NCBI GenBank assembly: GCA_963830545.1
Contig: CAWHMK010000001.1
Span: forward strand, 1 to 64,000
Origin: DATGJX01 sp963830545
Lineage (GTDB): Bacteria; Vulcanimicrobiota; Vulcanimicrobiia; Vulcanimicrobiales; Vulcanimicrobiaceae
Reading direction: 5' to 3'
Length of the DNA stretch: 64,000 nt
The notes under the pieces were generated by a model. The model searched no databases, had not been told where the DNA came from, and worked only from the letters and a program-made list of their open reading frames with translations. The translations under genes and the position numbers were made by a program. This document shows positions 37,727-49,011 of this stretch, in pieces (positions within the stretch are counted from its first letter, which is position 1; each line of letters opens with the position of its first letter).

Positions 37727-38211
37727 GCCCGTGCGTGAATCACCGGGCCGCCCTTCGCGGGAGAAGTATGCGCTGGCGCCCCCGCCGGTGCCTGGATGAA
37801 GGTAGGCGGGCCCGGAAGCAGGACGGCGTGTGGTTGGTCGCTGCCGGCGATTCCCTGCGGGGGTCCGAGGCGCGGGGCGGCGGCGCCGACTGGAGCAGAC
37901 CGCCCAAACGGCTCCGGCAAGGTTCTCACCGTCGACGCGGCCGTGCAGGATCCACCGGAGACCAACCCCGGGACGGACATCCGAACTTGGATCACGCACA
38001 TCAAGCCGGCGAAAGTATTTTCCACCCTCGCCATCATTCCCGGACAATTCAAACAATCGGTTTGACCGAAACCCAGGGGCACCGGCATGCATGGCGTGAG
38101 TCTGTACGTCATGACCGCCACGACGGCCCGAACCGGCGGGCGGCACGAAGCCGGCGCCGCGGCGATGGCCGCCGGCGCGAGGACGGCAAGGAGTATGAGC
38201 CGTTTTATCAT
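37723..38211 (-). CDS. Putative secreted protein, unrecognised
   Basis: 162 residues from ATG 38211, preceded by AGGGGGT. An N-terminal signal-like segment (IKRLILLAVLAPAAIAAAPASC) may be cleaved before Cys. The rest is Pro/Gly/Ala-rich with four Cys residues (PCMPVP, DCLNCPG, GGSC) and no known domain. The stop codon overlaps the promoter of the rplC operon. A frameshift cannot be excluded. Confidence 0.45.
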   Translation of the reverse strand: MIKRLILLAVLAPAAIAAAPASCRPPVRAVVAVMTYRLTPCMPVPLGFGQTDCLNCPGMMARVENTFAGLMCVIQVRMSVPGLVSGGSCTAASTVRTLPEPFGRSAPVGAAAPRLGPPQGIAGSDQPHAVLLPGPPTFIQAPAGAPAHTSPAKGGPVIHARA

Positions 38212-38365
38212 GGGCACCCCCTTCATCCTTAAGCGTACCACGCGCGCGGGCAAAAGAAAGGGCTTAGCATTCGAGAGGCCGCGGAACTCGGGGTGTCATA
38301 GCCTAAAGCCGGTTGCTTTACCGTCAAAGCTTCGGCATGGACCAACCCACTTTCCAGAGCCAAAG

Positions 38366-38388
38366 AAAAAGGCGGCCCGAAGGCCGCC
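38366..38388 (-). terminator. Rho-independent terminator after the 154-residue secreted protein gene
   Basis: Perfect stem GGCGGCC-TTCG-GGCCGCC followed by T5 on the minus strand, nine bases after the stop codon. Confidence 0.95.
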
Positions 38389-38396
38389 GGTTTCCG

Positions 38397-38861
38397 CTAT
38401 TGCTGCGTCGGTTTCATGGCCGGATCGGGTATGCCGTTCGGGCAGATCTGAGCCTGCGCCGCCGGCGTAACGTAATACGCGTGGATGTCGTAATGCGGGA
38501 CCGGAAAACCTTCGTGGCCGTTCGGCTCGTACGAAACGTCGACGTGATCGATGCGATAGCCCGGCAGTGCGTGCAAGTTTGCGTAACTGAATCCTTTGGT
38601 CAGCTGAGCGACCGAGACCATCACTTCGGTGAAAACCGGCTTGCCCTGCCACGTTCCGTAAATGGGTCCGAGCGGAAGCGACTTGAGCGCTGCCCAATGT
38701 TCGCCCATCGTCGCGATGCACGGCGAGACCATCATGGCGTCGCTTGGAATCCCCGCGGGGTGCACTTTCGGTTGCGGCGGAAGTCCAGCAGGCGGCGCGG
38801 CGATTGCTGCGCCCATCATCAGAGCGCTGCAGAACACGAAGAACGAGAAGCGTTTGAACAT
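38397..38861 (-). CDS. Secreted protein of unknown function
   Basis: 154 residues from ATG 38861, with AAGGAG five bases upstream. Signal peptide FKRFSFFVFCSALMMGAAIAAPPA. The mature part has PCIATMGEHWAAL and HEGFPVPHYDIHAYYV, a His-rich pattern that recalls DUF5602/TTHB210-like proteins, but I am not certain of this. It has its own terminator and lies just downstream of the CLC gene on the same strand. Confidence 0.62.
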   Translation of the reverse strand: MFKRFSFFVFCSALMMGAAIAAPPAGLPPQPKVHPAGIPSDAMMVSPCIATMGEHWAALKSLPLGPIYGTWQGKPVFTEVMVSVAQLTKGFSYANLHALPGYRIDHVDVSYEPNGHEGFPVPHYDIHAYYVTPAAQAQICPNGIPDPAMKPTQQ

Positions 38862-38891
38862 GCCCACTCCTTTTTCGAGAGGACCACGGCT

Positions 38892-40703
38892 TCATCGACC
38901 CGCCTGCGCCTCCTTTCGGCGAACCGCGAAAGGAGACAAACGGCCTAGTGAACGCACGCGCACGCGGCGGGTTTCCGCTGCCAGCCCGCGCCTCCAAGCT
39001 TCCAACAGATCGCCCACCGTCAGAATACCGACCCAAATCCCTGCGTCGTCGACGACCGCTACGCTTCGGCGGCCGGCGGACGCCATCAGGCTCGCCGCAG
39101 CGCGCACGCGATCCTCCGGATGAACGGCAAGCGGTTTGCGCGCCAGCGATTCGACCGTAGCCTTTTCCGCATTGCCGGTGTGCACGCGCTGCAATATCGC
39201 AGCATGCGAGACGAATCCAACCAGCGCGCCGCCGCCGTCGACGACGGGATATTCCAAATAATGCAGTTGCTCGTCCAGTTCCGTGAACCGCTGCGCAACT
39301 TGCGTAACGGTGTTTTGGCTGTCGAGAACCACAAGGCGCTCGCGCGCGACCATGACGCTGTGAACCGCAATCAATTCGAGCGGATGTACCGAATACTCAC
39401 GCGCCACGTGCATGCCGCGCCGCGCCAGTTTTTCGGTAAGAATAGAACGCGGAACGAAGATGACGGTAAATGCCGTCGCGGCGACGCAGCCGATGAAAAT
39501 CGGCGGAAGCAAGCCCCACGCGTGCGTGGTTTCCAGCGCGAACATCGTGGCCATGAACGGCGCGCGCATCGTGCCGCCCATGATGGCCGCCATGCCGACC
39601 GCCGCCCACACGGTAGCGTCGTGCCCGGGGATCGCAATGGCCATGAGCGTTCCCATCGCACCGCCGATCATGAGCAGCGGCGCCAGCACGCCGCCGGACG
39701 TGCCTGAACTGAGCGCGGCAATCCAAATCACAATCTTCACGACGATGATTCCGGCAACGATTCCAACTGCGATCTGTCCGTTCAGCATTCCGTTGATCGT
39801 GCCGTAGCCGACTCCTAGCGCCTGCGGAACGAACCAGCCTCCGATGCCGACGACCGCGCCGCCGATTGCGGGCCACCACATCCAATGCACGGGAAGACGC
39901 TCGTATGCATCTTCGGTCCAGTAAACGAGCTTCGTCATGATCGCCGAGACGATTCCGCCGCCGATGCCGACCAGCGCGGCCCATCCGAACGAATCCGGCG
40001 AAATGACGTGGGGATGCGCCACCAAGAACGGCGGATTCGGGCCGATGAAAATCGAGCGCATCACATCGGCTACGAACGCTGCGACCGCGACGGGAATGAA
40101 GCTTCGAGGTTTCCATTCGAAAAGCAGCAGCTCTACCGCAATGAGTACTGAGGCGATCGGCGCGCCGAACGTGGCGGCCATACCGCCCGCGGCACCGCAG
40201 ACCAGAAGCGTGCGGCGCTCTATGGACGAGAGGCGCAAGAACTGCGCGAACAGGGAACCGAATGCGCCGCCGGTCATGATGATCGGGCCCTCGGCCCCGA
40301 ACGGGCCGCCGGTGCCGATCGTAATCGCGGACGCGATGGGTTTAAGGTATGCTACGCGCGCCTGGATGATGCTGTCGCGATCGAGAATCGCTTGAATCGC
40401 TTCGGGAATGCCGTGTCCGCGAATTTTGTCGGTCCCGAACCGGGCGATGAGACCGACGACGAGGCCGCCGACGATTGGGATGACGATCGCTGCCGGTCCG
40501 AGGCGGTGCGGATTCGGTTGAACCAGCGTCGATCCGAGTTCGTGAAAATACAAAGCGCGCGTGATGAATCCGATCAGCACGAGCAGAACTTTCGCGACCC
40601 CGGCAGACGCGATCCCGATCAAAACGGCAAACCCGCTCATGACGAGCAGGCGGCGGGGATCGGTCGTGAAGTCGGCAAGTTTGCCGCGCTCGGGCGTTAT
40701 CAT
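38892..40703 (-). CDS. CLC-type chloride channel/transporter with C-terminal CBS domains
   Basis: 603 residues. The CLC membrane domain has GHGIPEAI, GPFGAEGPII and GTSGGVLAPLL, corresponding to the GSGIP, GKEGP and GxFxP selectivity motifs with some changes. About ten hydrophobic stretches cover residues 15-430. The C-terminal 150 residues form two CBS modules (VVDGGGALVGFVSHAAIL, VAVVDDAGIWVGILTVGDLL). Moves chloride, possibly with protons; regulation by nucleotide binding to CBS is inferred. Confidence 0.9.
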   Translation of the reverse strand: MITPERGKLADFTTDPRRLLVMSGFAVLIGIASAGVAKVLLVLIGFITRALYFHELGSTLVQPNPHRLGPAAIVIPIVGGLVVGLIARFGTDKIRGHGIPEAIQAILDRDSIIQARVAYLKPIASAITIGTGGPFGAEGPIIMTGGAFGSLFAQFLRLSSIERRTLLVCGAAGGMAATFGAPIASVLIAVELLLFEWKPRSFIPVAVAAFVADVMRSIFIGPNPPFLVAHPHVISPDSFGWAALVGIGGGIVSAIMTKLVYWTEDAYERLPVHWMWWPAIGGAVVGIGGWFVPQALGVGYGTINGMLNGQIAVGIVAGIIVVKIVIWIAALSSGTSGGVLAPLLMIGGAMGTLMAIAIPGHDATVWAAVGMAAIMGGTMRAPFMATMFALETTHAWGLLPPIFIGCVAATAFTVIFVPRSILTEKLARRGMHVAREYSVHPLELIAVHSVMVARERLVVLDSQNTVTQVAQRFTELDEQLHYLEYPVVDGGGALVGFVSHAAILQRVHTGNAEKATVESLARKPLAVHPEDRVRAAASLMASAGRRSVAVVDDAGIWVGILTVGDLLEAWRRGLAAETRRVRVRSLGRLSPFAVRRKEAQAGR

Positions 40704-40790
40704 CGTCGCATTGCATCATAAGTGAAGACGGCGCGCCGCGCTACGGATTATGGCGGCGTGCCGTCGTCGGGATGAATGACTACGGTTATC

Positions 40791-42652
40791 CTAGAGCAGT
40801 TCAGTCGCCTCGAATGTGTTCCCGTTATAGTAGCCATACGCGTCGATCACTTGGCCGATCGAAACGGGACCGTTTACATTGTAGCCGTTCTGCAGAGCCG
40901 GGGAAGCATCGACCAAAACGGGATTCATCCCGTTTGCCCCCAGAACCATGAGCACGCTTCCCGTCTTGGCGACCACCAAGCCCTGCACTTGCTGCGGTGC
41001 GTACATTCCGTAGTTGCCGTACGATGCGGGCGTCGCAGCGGTGTACCCGGAGCCTTCACCGGCGGCGCACGAGTTTTCGTCACCGTCGTTGTCGGTCCAC
41101 ATGCAGTTGTCGTATGCAGTCGGATACTGCGAATACTGCGGGTACGTGCCGTATTGCGGAGACGAATTATAAACCGGATAGGACGGTACGGGATATGCGT
41201 TTCCCGGATACGAATTCACCGGCGGCACGCTCACCGGGTAGGCACCGTACTGCGGAACGGTGTTGTATACCGGATACGTGTTGTAGTTGCCCGGATACGT
41301 GTTGTAGTTGCCCGGATACGTGTTGTAGTTGCCCGGATACGCTGTGGTGTAGGCGTACGGAGCACACGAATTGTACGACCCGCCGGAAGCGAGCGCCGAC
41401 AACGCGATTGCGGTCAAATCGCTGCCGTTGACACCGCCGTTTCCGGTCAGCGCACCGATTACCGTGGGAAGCAGCGCGGCGTACATCGACGAAGAGCTGT
41501 CGCAACTATTCGGCATCGAGTAGGTCGTATCCGAGTACGCCGGAGCCGTGTAGAGTTGATAGCCTCCGTCGGAGTACGTCACCGGTACGGTAGCGTATGT
41601 TCCGACCGGAAGAATTGCCGCAGGATCGCTGACCGCGAAGTCGCGGACGATGACGGGCGTGCTGGTCATCGGCGGCTGCAGCACTACTTCGTTTCGCGTC
41701 ACTTGAACGACTCGTCCGGCAAGGTACGAGGGATGATAGACGACCGGAATCGTGCGGACGCGCGCAGCGTACGCCTCACGCATCAACGGCGATGTGTCGA
41801 TCGAGCGGACGATCCTCCGGCGTTCCACCCGAGGCGCGGTGCGTACGTATTGCTCGAAAGGTGCATTTGTAATCCGTTGAACGCGGTTGCCCGGCGCAAC
41901 GCGCTCGGCGAACGGTGCCGGTGCATAGCGCATACGCGGCGAACGCTGTTCTTGGCGGATTGGGCCTGCGTAACGCGCTCGAACCGGTGCAGCAAAGTGT
42001 GTGCGAATCGGTGCTGCAAAGCGAGTCCGGACGGGGGCTGCGTAACGCGCGCGAACCGGGGCTGCGTAACGCGTGCGAACCGGCGCCGCGTAACGTGTGC
42101 GAACCGGGGCCGCATACTGCGTGCGTGGTGCATAGTGAACCGCCGGTGCCGCCCGCTGGGCGCGAACCGGGGCTGCGTAACGTGTGCGAACCGGGGCTGC
42201 GTAACGCGCGCGAACCGGGGCTGCGTAACGCGTGCGAATCGGGGCGGCGTAACGCGTGCGAGCCGGGGCTGCGTAACGTGTGCGAACCGGGGCTGCGTAA
42301 CGTGTGCGAACCGGGGCTGCGTAACGCGTGCGAACCGGGGCCGCATACTGCGCGCGCGGTGCATAATGAACCGCCGGGGCCGCGCGCTGAACGCGAACGG
42401 TGCCGCATACTGCGCGCGTGGCGCATAATGAACGGCCGGGGCCGCGCGCTGAACGCGAACCGGTGCCGCATACTGCGCGCGCGGTGCATAATGAACCGCC
42501 GGGGCCGCGCGCTGGGCGCGAGCCGGCGCCGCCGGCGCAGCAGTTGCGTCCCGGCTGTGCGCTGCCGCGGGCAGCGATCCGAACATGAGGAGGGCAGCGC
42601 AGGCGCCCCCTGCCAAGATGCCTTTGAGTGGGCTGGTCGTAGAGTGTCGCAT
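40791..42652 (-). CDS. Secreted tandem-repeat protein, frameshifted in this sequence
   Basis: Starts at ATG 42652 with signal peptide LKGILAGGACAALLMFGSLPAAAHS. The next about 220 residues are built from Arg-rich repeats of eight residues (RYAAPVRT). Then come a Val-rich domain with VVQVTRNEVVLQPPM, a Cys-containing SCDSSSSMYAALLP segment, four YPGNYNT repeats, and a C-terminal domain (GLVVAKTGSVLMVLGANGMNPVLVDASP). Near 42397-42400 one base is missing compared with a neighbouring repeat copy (GAACGG versus GAACCGG), so the signal peptide and the body are out of frame. Probably an extracellular polycation-like protein; function unknown. Confidence 0.7.
41268..41345. repeat. 21-base tandem repeat encoding YPGNYNT
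   Basis: About three and a half near-identical copies of a 21-base unit inside the secreted repeat protein gene. The unit is coding in frame, so this is a protein repeat rather than a CRISPR or intergenic array. Confidence 0.9.
41960..42530. repeat. 24-base tandem repeats with longer repeat blocks encoding RYAAPVRT / YAPRAQYAAPV
   Basis: More than a dozen copies of a 24-base unit, interleaved with larger blocks carrying QRAAPAVHYAPRAQYAAPV. Copies differ by single bases. The blocks at about 42380-42420 and 42440-42490 differ by one deleted base, which shifts the frame. Confidence 0.9.
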
Positions 42653-42736
42653 CGTGTCCTCGCTTGTCCCCAGATTGGGCCATTGGAGAAACGAGGATTA
42701 GCGGCGCTGCGGTTCGCAAGGAAGCGCCGCCTCGAT

Positions 42737-43927
42737 CTAACTGAACGCGCTCAGGCCCGTAATCGCTTGTCCCAAAATGAGCGTGTGCACTTCACTCGTG
42801 CCTTCGTACGTCAGGACCGATTCCAGGTTGTTCATATGACGGATGATGGGGTACTCGAGCGTCACGCCGCTCGCTCCCAGAATCGAACGCGCCTCGCGTG
42901 CGATTCGCAGCGCTTCGCGCACGTTGTTCAACTTGCCGAAGCTCACGTGTGAAGGATGCGCGCGCCCTTCGTCTTTCATCCGCCCGATGTGCAGCGCGAG
43001 CATCGTGCCCTTGTTCAGTTCCAAGAGCATGTTGACCAGTTTTTCCTGAGTGATTTGAAAACCGGCGATTGGGCGGTCGAACTGTACGCGCGTCTTCGCG
43101 TAGTCCAATGCAGTTTCGAAACAGGTTCGCGCCGCGCCCATCGCTCCCCACACGATGCCGTATCGTGCTTCGTTCAAGCACGCGAGCGGGCCGCGCAATC
43201 CGCGAACCTCGGGAAATGCCGCTTCTCCAGGAACGCGACAACGATCGAGCACGAGTTCGGACGTGACCGATGCGCGCAAAGACAGTTTGCGCTCGATGGA
43301 ATTCGCGGTAAACCCTTTGCTGTTCGTAGGAACCGCGAATCCACGAATGCCTTCGTCCGTTTGCGCCCAGATGACGGCAACGTCCGCAATGCCCCCGTTC
43401 GTAATCCACATCTTCGTACCGCTGATGACCCAGTCGGTTCCGTCCCGGCGCGCAAACGTACGCATGTCGGCGGGATTGCTTCCGAAGTCGGGTTCGGACA
43501 AGCCGAAGCAACCCAGAATTGCGCCCGTCGCCATCCCCGGCAGCCAGTGCTTTTTCTGCTCTTCGCTCGCCCACCGATGCAGGGCGAACATCGCGAGCGA
43601 TCCCTGCACCGAAGCGAAGCTGCGCACCCCCGAGTCGCCGGCTTCCAGTTCCATGCAGGCGATGCCGTACGCAACGGCGCTCGCCCCAGGGCACCCGTAT
43701 CCATGCAGATGCATGCCGAGCAAACCGAGCCGTCCGAGCTGTTTTCCCAGATCGCGCGGAAGCGTCCCTTCTTCAAACCATTGCGCGATATCCGGTACTA
43801 CACAGTCGCGCACGAACGCACGCACCGTATCGCGGACCATTCGTTCTTCGTCGCTCAGCAGCGCGTCGATGCCCAGAAAGTCGCTCGGCTTCGGCGCCGC
43901 GACGGAGTGATGATGCGTGGCGGTCAT
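42737..43927 (-). CDS. gcdH: Acyl-CoA dehydrogenase, glutaryl-CoA dehydrogenase type
   Basis: 396 residues from ATG 43927. Contains FGLSEPDFGSNPADM and WITNGGIADVAVIWAQT (FAD site). YEGTSEVHTLILGQAITG near the end holds the catalytic Glu of the glutaryl-CoA dehydrogenase branch, with QFDRPIAGFQITQEKL. Converts glutaryl-CoA to crotonyl-CoA in lysine and tryptophan breakdown. Assignment within the dehydrogenase family is by motif only. Starts six bases after the SRPBCC gene stop. Confidence 0.83.
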   Translation of the reverse strand: MTATHHHSVAAPKPSDFLGIDALLSDEERMVRDTVRAFVRDCVVPDIAQWFEEGTLPRDLGKQLGRLGLLGMHLHGYGCPGASAVAYGIACMELEAGDSGVRSFASVQGSLAMFALHRWASEEQKKHWLPGMATGAILGCFGLSEPDFGSNPADMRTFARRDGTDWVISGTKMWITNGGIADVAVIWAQTDEGIRGFAVPTNSKGFTANSIERKLSLRASVTSELVLDRCRVPGEAAFPEVRGLRGPLACLNEARYGIVWGAMGAARTCFETALDYAKTRVQFDRPIAGFQITQEKLVNMLLELNKGTMLALHIGRMKDEGRAHPSHVSFGKLNNVREALRIAREARSILGASGVTLEYPIIRHMNNLESVLTYEGTSEVHTLILGQAITGLSAFS

Positions 43928-43932
43928 GGTTC

Positions 43933-44358
43933 CTAGCGTTTGAGAACGCGAGTGATTTTGTCGAACAACGCTTCCATCGAGCGTTCGTTGGCGTCCTCCA
44001 AGCGCCGCCAAAGCAGGCGGCCCTCCGTGTCGCTCAAGGTTGCATCGATGCGATGCTGCAGCGTCGTCTTCTTCGCATCGCCGCTCAAATAAAAGCCGTG
44101 CGTTCCTTCGAATCCCTCGTTTTGGATGCGCCAGACGATCCGTTCCTCCGGCACGACCTCTTCCAAAATCGCATGGAATCCATTGTGCCACTCTTCCGTT
44201 TTGCCGGGCGTCAACGGTCCCGGGGAACGCATGAACGGCTGAGCCGCAAACGGCCAGACGACGTCATTCGACGTTCCCATGTCGACCAGCAATTGAAAGA
44301 TTCTCCGGCGCGTACCGGAGAAGGTGCGTTCGCGAACCTCGTGCAGCGGTATCGGCAT
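43933..44358 (-). CDS. SRPBCC-fold protein (AHA1/polyketide cyclase-like)
   Basis: 141 residues from ATG 44358, chosen for the AAGGGG site upstream; a start 12 codons earlier is possible. The VRERTFSGTRRRIFQLLVDMGTSNDVVWP start and ERIVWRIQNEGFEGTHGFYL strand fit the START-like fold. Binds hydrophobic ligands in this family; ligand unknown. Apparently an operon with gcdH. Confidence 0.68.
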   Translation of the reverse strand: MPIPLHEVRERTFSGTRRRIFQLLVDMGTSNDVVWPFAAQPFMRSPGPLTPGKTEEWHNGFHAILEEVVPEERIVWRIQNEGFEGTHGFYLSGDAKKTTLQHRIDATLSDTEGRLLWRRLEDANERSMEALFDKITRVLKR

Positions 44359-44428
44359 ACACTGCCCCTTCGCCGGGCGACCAGGCGTATCCATGCCGCG
44401 GGGCAGATCAGACTGAAAAAGAAAGACT

Positions 44429-44581
44429 CTAGAAATCTCGTCGCAGGCGTTCGATCTGACCGGTGATCAGATTCAAGGGAAAACCGTCGCCGTTGCTGAG
44501 CCAAACGCCGGTCTCGTTTCGGACGATCTTAAGCGTCTTCGCTTGCACGAACGCCAGCAAGACCATGTCCAAAATACGCAT
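44429..44581 (-). CDS. Small protein of 50 residues
   Basis: Begins at ATG 44581 after GGAGGTGGGAG. MRILDMVLLAFVQAKTLKIV is followed by VWLSNGDGFPLNLITGQIERL. The hydrophobic N-terminus may be a short membrane anchor. No family recognised. The strong ribosome site supports real translation. Confidence 0.55.
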   Translation of the reverse strand: MRILDMVLLAFVQAKTLKIVRNETGVWLSNGDGFPLNLITGQIERLRRDF

Positions 44582-44739
44582 TACTCCCACCTCCGAATCG
44601 AAAAGAGGCCGCCTAGCACTCCGCAATGTGCCGCGCTCCGGCGTATGGTGCCTTGGGGGTAGCTTGTGAAACACCGGGGATAACTGTACTTTTTTGCGAA
44701 GATTTTGTGCATAAGCAGCCCGTGACCGCATCGAGCTTC

Positions 44740-44969
44740 GCGGGTGCGAGTCTCGCTCGACGATCTTACCCAATGTTTGAATGACGATTACCGCGATGAT
44801 GGTGATAATGACCGCGTATCCGAGCCTCGGCCCAGACGCCGGATCCGGGCTTGAGGAACAGCGCGATGAGATCGGTGATGAACTTATTCCAAGCGAGCGC
44901 TGCGATGAGTCCGAAGCCGGCCGTCGCAAGCGCGATCATGGTCCCGAGGTAGGTCGGTTTCACTTCCAT
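44740..44969 (-). CDS. DUF5654-like small membrane protein, frameshifted in this sequence
   Basis: ATG 44969 has a strong GGAGG site. The first segment (TYLGTMIALATAGFGLIAALAWNKFITDLIALFL) and the second (LGYAVIITIIAVIVIQTLGKIVE) are two membrane helices typical of DUF5654 proteins but lie in different frames. The change is near 44822-44826 (GCCGAGGCTCGG, one extra base). The 3' end is unresolved because the second frame stays open into the next small gene. Confidence 0.6.
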
Positions 44970-45065
44970 GGCGTTTCCCTCCGGAAGGTGCGTTTGGACG
45001 AACCTTCCTCGGACCGCGCACCCGGCCTTCCGCGCCGGCCTAAACACGCGCCCGCAGCCTTCACG

Positions 45066-45097
45066 AAAAAGAGGTCCCGTCGACGACGGAGCCTCTT
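45066..45097 (-). terminator. Rho-independent terminator after rpsJ
   Basis: Minus strand AGAGGCTCCGTC-GTC-GACGGGACCTCT followed by TTTT, 12-pair stem with one mismatch. It lies about 20 bases after the rpsJ stop and closes the str operon. Confidence 0.9.
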
Positions 45098-45115
45098 TGG
45101 GTTACTTGCGGCGGG

Positions 45116-45424
<309 letters not shown>

Positions 45425-45443
45425 CTCTTTCACTTTATCCTAG

Positions 45444-45530
45444 ATGTTGCACTCGAGGTGCCCTCGACAGGCTCGGGATCCCCTTCGACGATCGCGAGGC
45501 CGTCTGTTCGACGGCCACGCTGCTCAGGAT
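45444..45530. repeat. REP-like palindromic element between tuf and rpsJ
   Basis: The spacer contains the hairpin GGCCGTC-GAACA-GACGGCC flanked by CATCCTGAGC and by CCGAGCCTGTCGAGGG / GTCGAAGGGG. This combination resembles repetitive extragenic palindromes of GC-rich bacteria. No second copy is in the window, so repetition in the genome is inference. Confidence 0.45.
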
Positions 45531-45543
45531 GACACTGGACGAA

Positions 45544-46746
<1,203 letters not shown>

Positions 46747-46886
46747 GATTCGCTCTTAGTATCCTTTACTTTGCTTCATTTTTTGTTCTTGGGTCTTGAG
46801 GATCCTCAGGGTTCCTTCGATCCTCGGGAAATTTGCGGTCCTTCGGATCCTTTCGATCTCTGGGGTCTTTGAGGTCCTTGGGCGCG
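46747..46886 (-). other. Repetitive fusA-tuf spacer
   Basis: 140 bases on the minus strand made of imperfect 9-10 base units of the type GGATC/GGACC with purine spacers, followed by an A-rich stretch and the tuf start. No gene is supported. The internal periodicity is clear by eye but degenerate. Confidence 0.5.
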
Positions 46887-48993
46887 TTACGCGGCGGAGG
46901 TTTTTTTGCCCGCGGCTTTCGCCACGACTTCCTCCTCGACGGATCTCGGAGCCTTCTCGTAGTGAGAGAACTCCATCGTGTACGTTGCGCGGCCTTGCGT
47001 AGCCGACCGCATGTCGGTCGCGTAGCCGAACATCTCCGAGAGCGGGACGTGCGCCGTAATGACTTGCGCGCCGCCCGGAACCTCTTCCGTTGCCTGGATC
47101 ATGCCGCGCCGACGATTGAGGTCGCCGGTAATCGCGCCGATGTAGTCCTTGGGCGTCGTCACTTCGACTTTCATGATCGGTTCGAGCAAGATCGGGCCCG
47201 CCGAACGGTTGGCTTCCTTGAAGCCGATAGAGGCGGCAATCTTGAATGCCATTTCCGACGAATCGACGTCGTGATACGAACCGTCGAACGCTTGGACCTT
47301 GAAGTCCATCACCGGGAAGCCGGCGAGCACGCCGCTTTGCGAGGCTTCGCGAATGCCTTCCTGAACGGCCTTCTGATATTCTTTCGGAACCGCGCCGCCG
47401 ACGATCTTCCATTCGAAGACGTAACCGGTGCCCGGCTCACCCGGAGCCACGCGCAGCCACACGTCGCCGTACTGACCTTTACCGCCGGACTGCCGGACGA
47501 ATTTGCCCTGCTTCTCGACGGTCTTGGTAATGGCTTCCTTATACGCGACCTGCGGTTTGCCGACGTTGGCTTCGACTTTGAACTCGCGGCGCAGACGGTC
47601 GAGAATGATCTCGAGATGCAGTTCGCCCATGCCGGCGATGATCGTCTGCTGCGTCTCTTCGTCGGTCGACATGCGGAACGTCGGATCTTCCTGCGCCAAA
47701 CGCTGCAAGCCCTTGGAAAGCTGATCCTGATCGGCTTTCGTCTTCGGCTCGATAGCCTGATGGATGACGGGTTCCGGAAACGTGATCGATTCGAGCATGA
47801 TCGGATGCTTTTCGTCGCACAGGGTATCGCCGGTGCGCGTGTCCGTCAAACCGACTGCGGCCGCGATGTCGCCCGCACCGATCGAATCGATGTCTTCGCG
47901 ATGATTCGCGTGCATTCGCAGAATACGGCCGATGCGCTCTTTCTTGCCCGAACGCGAGTTGTACACGTACGAGCCTTTTTCGAGCGTGCCGGAGTAGACG
48001 CGGAAGTACGTCAGGTTGCCGTACGGATCGGTCGCGATCTTGAACGCGAGCGCCGCAAACGGCTGGCTGTCGTCCGGCTTGCGCGTGATCTCATGCTCCG
48101 TTTTCGGGTCCATGCCGATAATCGGCTTCGCATCCACCGGCGAAGGCATGTATTCGACGACCGCGTCGAGCAGCGGCTGAACGCCTTTATTCTTGAACGC
48201 CGAACCGCAGAGCATCGGCAGCACGGTGCCCTTGATGGTCGCCTTGCGCAGCGCTTCCTTCATGCGATCGATCGGCAGATCTTTGCCGTCGAAGAACATC
48301 TCGAGCAGCTCTTCGTCCTGCTCGGCGATACTTTCGACCAGATTCTGGCGCCACTTGTCGGCGACGGTTTTTCAGCTCACCGTCCGCTTCGGTCACAGGC
48401 TCGAGCCCCATGGTAGAACCGAGATCGTCGCTATAGACGACCTTCTTCATCGAGAAGAGATCCACGACGCCCTTGAAATTTTCTTCCGCACCGATCGGCA
48501 CTTGGATCGGCGTAGCGTTCCCACCCAGCCGTTCTTTGATCTTCTCGACGGCATTGAAGAAGTCGGCGCCCATGCGGTCCATCTTGTTGACGAAGATGAT
48601 CCGCGGCACTTTGTACTTGTTCGCTTGCCGCCACACCGTTTCGGACTGCGGCTGCACGGCAGCAACCGAGTCGAAAAGCGCGACGAGACCGTCGAGCACG
48701 CGCAGAGAGCGTTCGACCTCGACAGTGAAGTCCACGTGCCCAGGCGTATCGATAATGTTGATGCGCGTATCGCGCCAGGTGCACGCAGTTGCAGCAGAAG
48801 TAATGGTGATGCCGCGTTCCTGCTCCTGGACCATCCAGTCCATCGTCGCGGCGCCGTCGTGAACCTCGCCGATTTTGTGCGTGCGCCCCGTGTAAAACAG
48901 AATGCGCTCGGTGCAGGTCGTCTTGCCGGCGTCGATGTGAGCGGCGATACCGATATTGCGGGTCCGATCCAGCGGATATTCTCTTGCAGCCAT
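46887..48993 (-). CDS. fusA: Elongation factor G, frameshifted in this sequence
   Basis: About 700 residues, GTPase driving translocation. N-terminal G1 AHIDAGKTTCTERIL, G3 DTPGHVDF and G4 FVNKMDRMGADF are read from 48993. Beyond ADGELK the frame changes near 48368-48372, where an A5 run (minus strand) should be A4; the other frame then gives TVADKWRQNLVESIAEQ and MFFDGKDLP. Domains III-V follow to KKTSAA. Essential gene, so probably a homopolymer error. Confidence 0.95.
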
Positions 48994-49011
48994 GATTGGA
49001 ATCTAAAACAA

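Noticed and set aside
37382..38146. 254-codon minus-strand ORF overlapping rplC and the secreted-protein gene
   Set aside because: It runs antiphase through the start of rplC and its promoter, and its sequence is Arg/Gly-rich shadow coding.
41268..42530. CRISPR-like regular repeats
   Set aside because: The 21- and 24-base units are directly adjacent without spacers and encode in-frame peptide repeats.
42737..44191. Longer 484-residue version of the glutaryl-CoA dehydrogenase
   Set aside because: The first 88 residues overlap the SRPBCC gene in another frame and lack dehydrogenase similarity; ATG 43927 fits the family.
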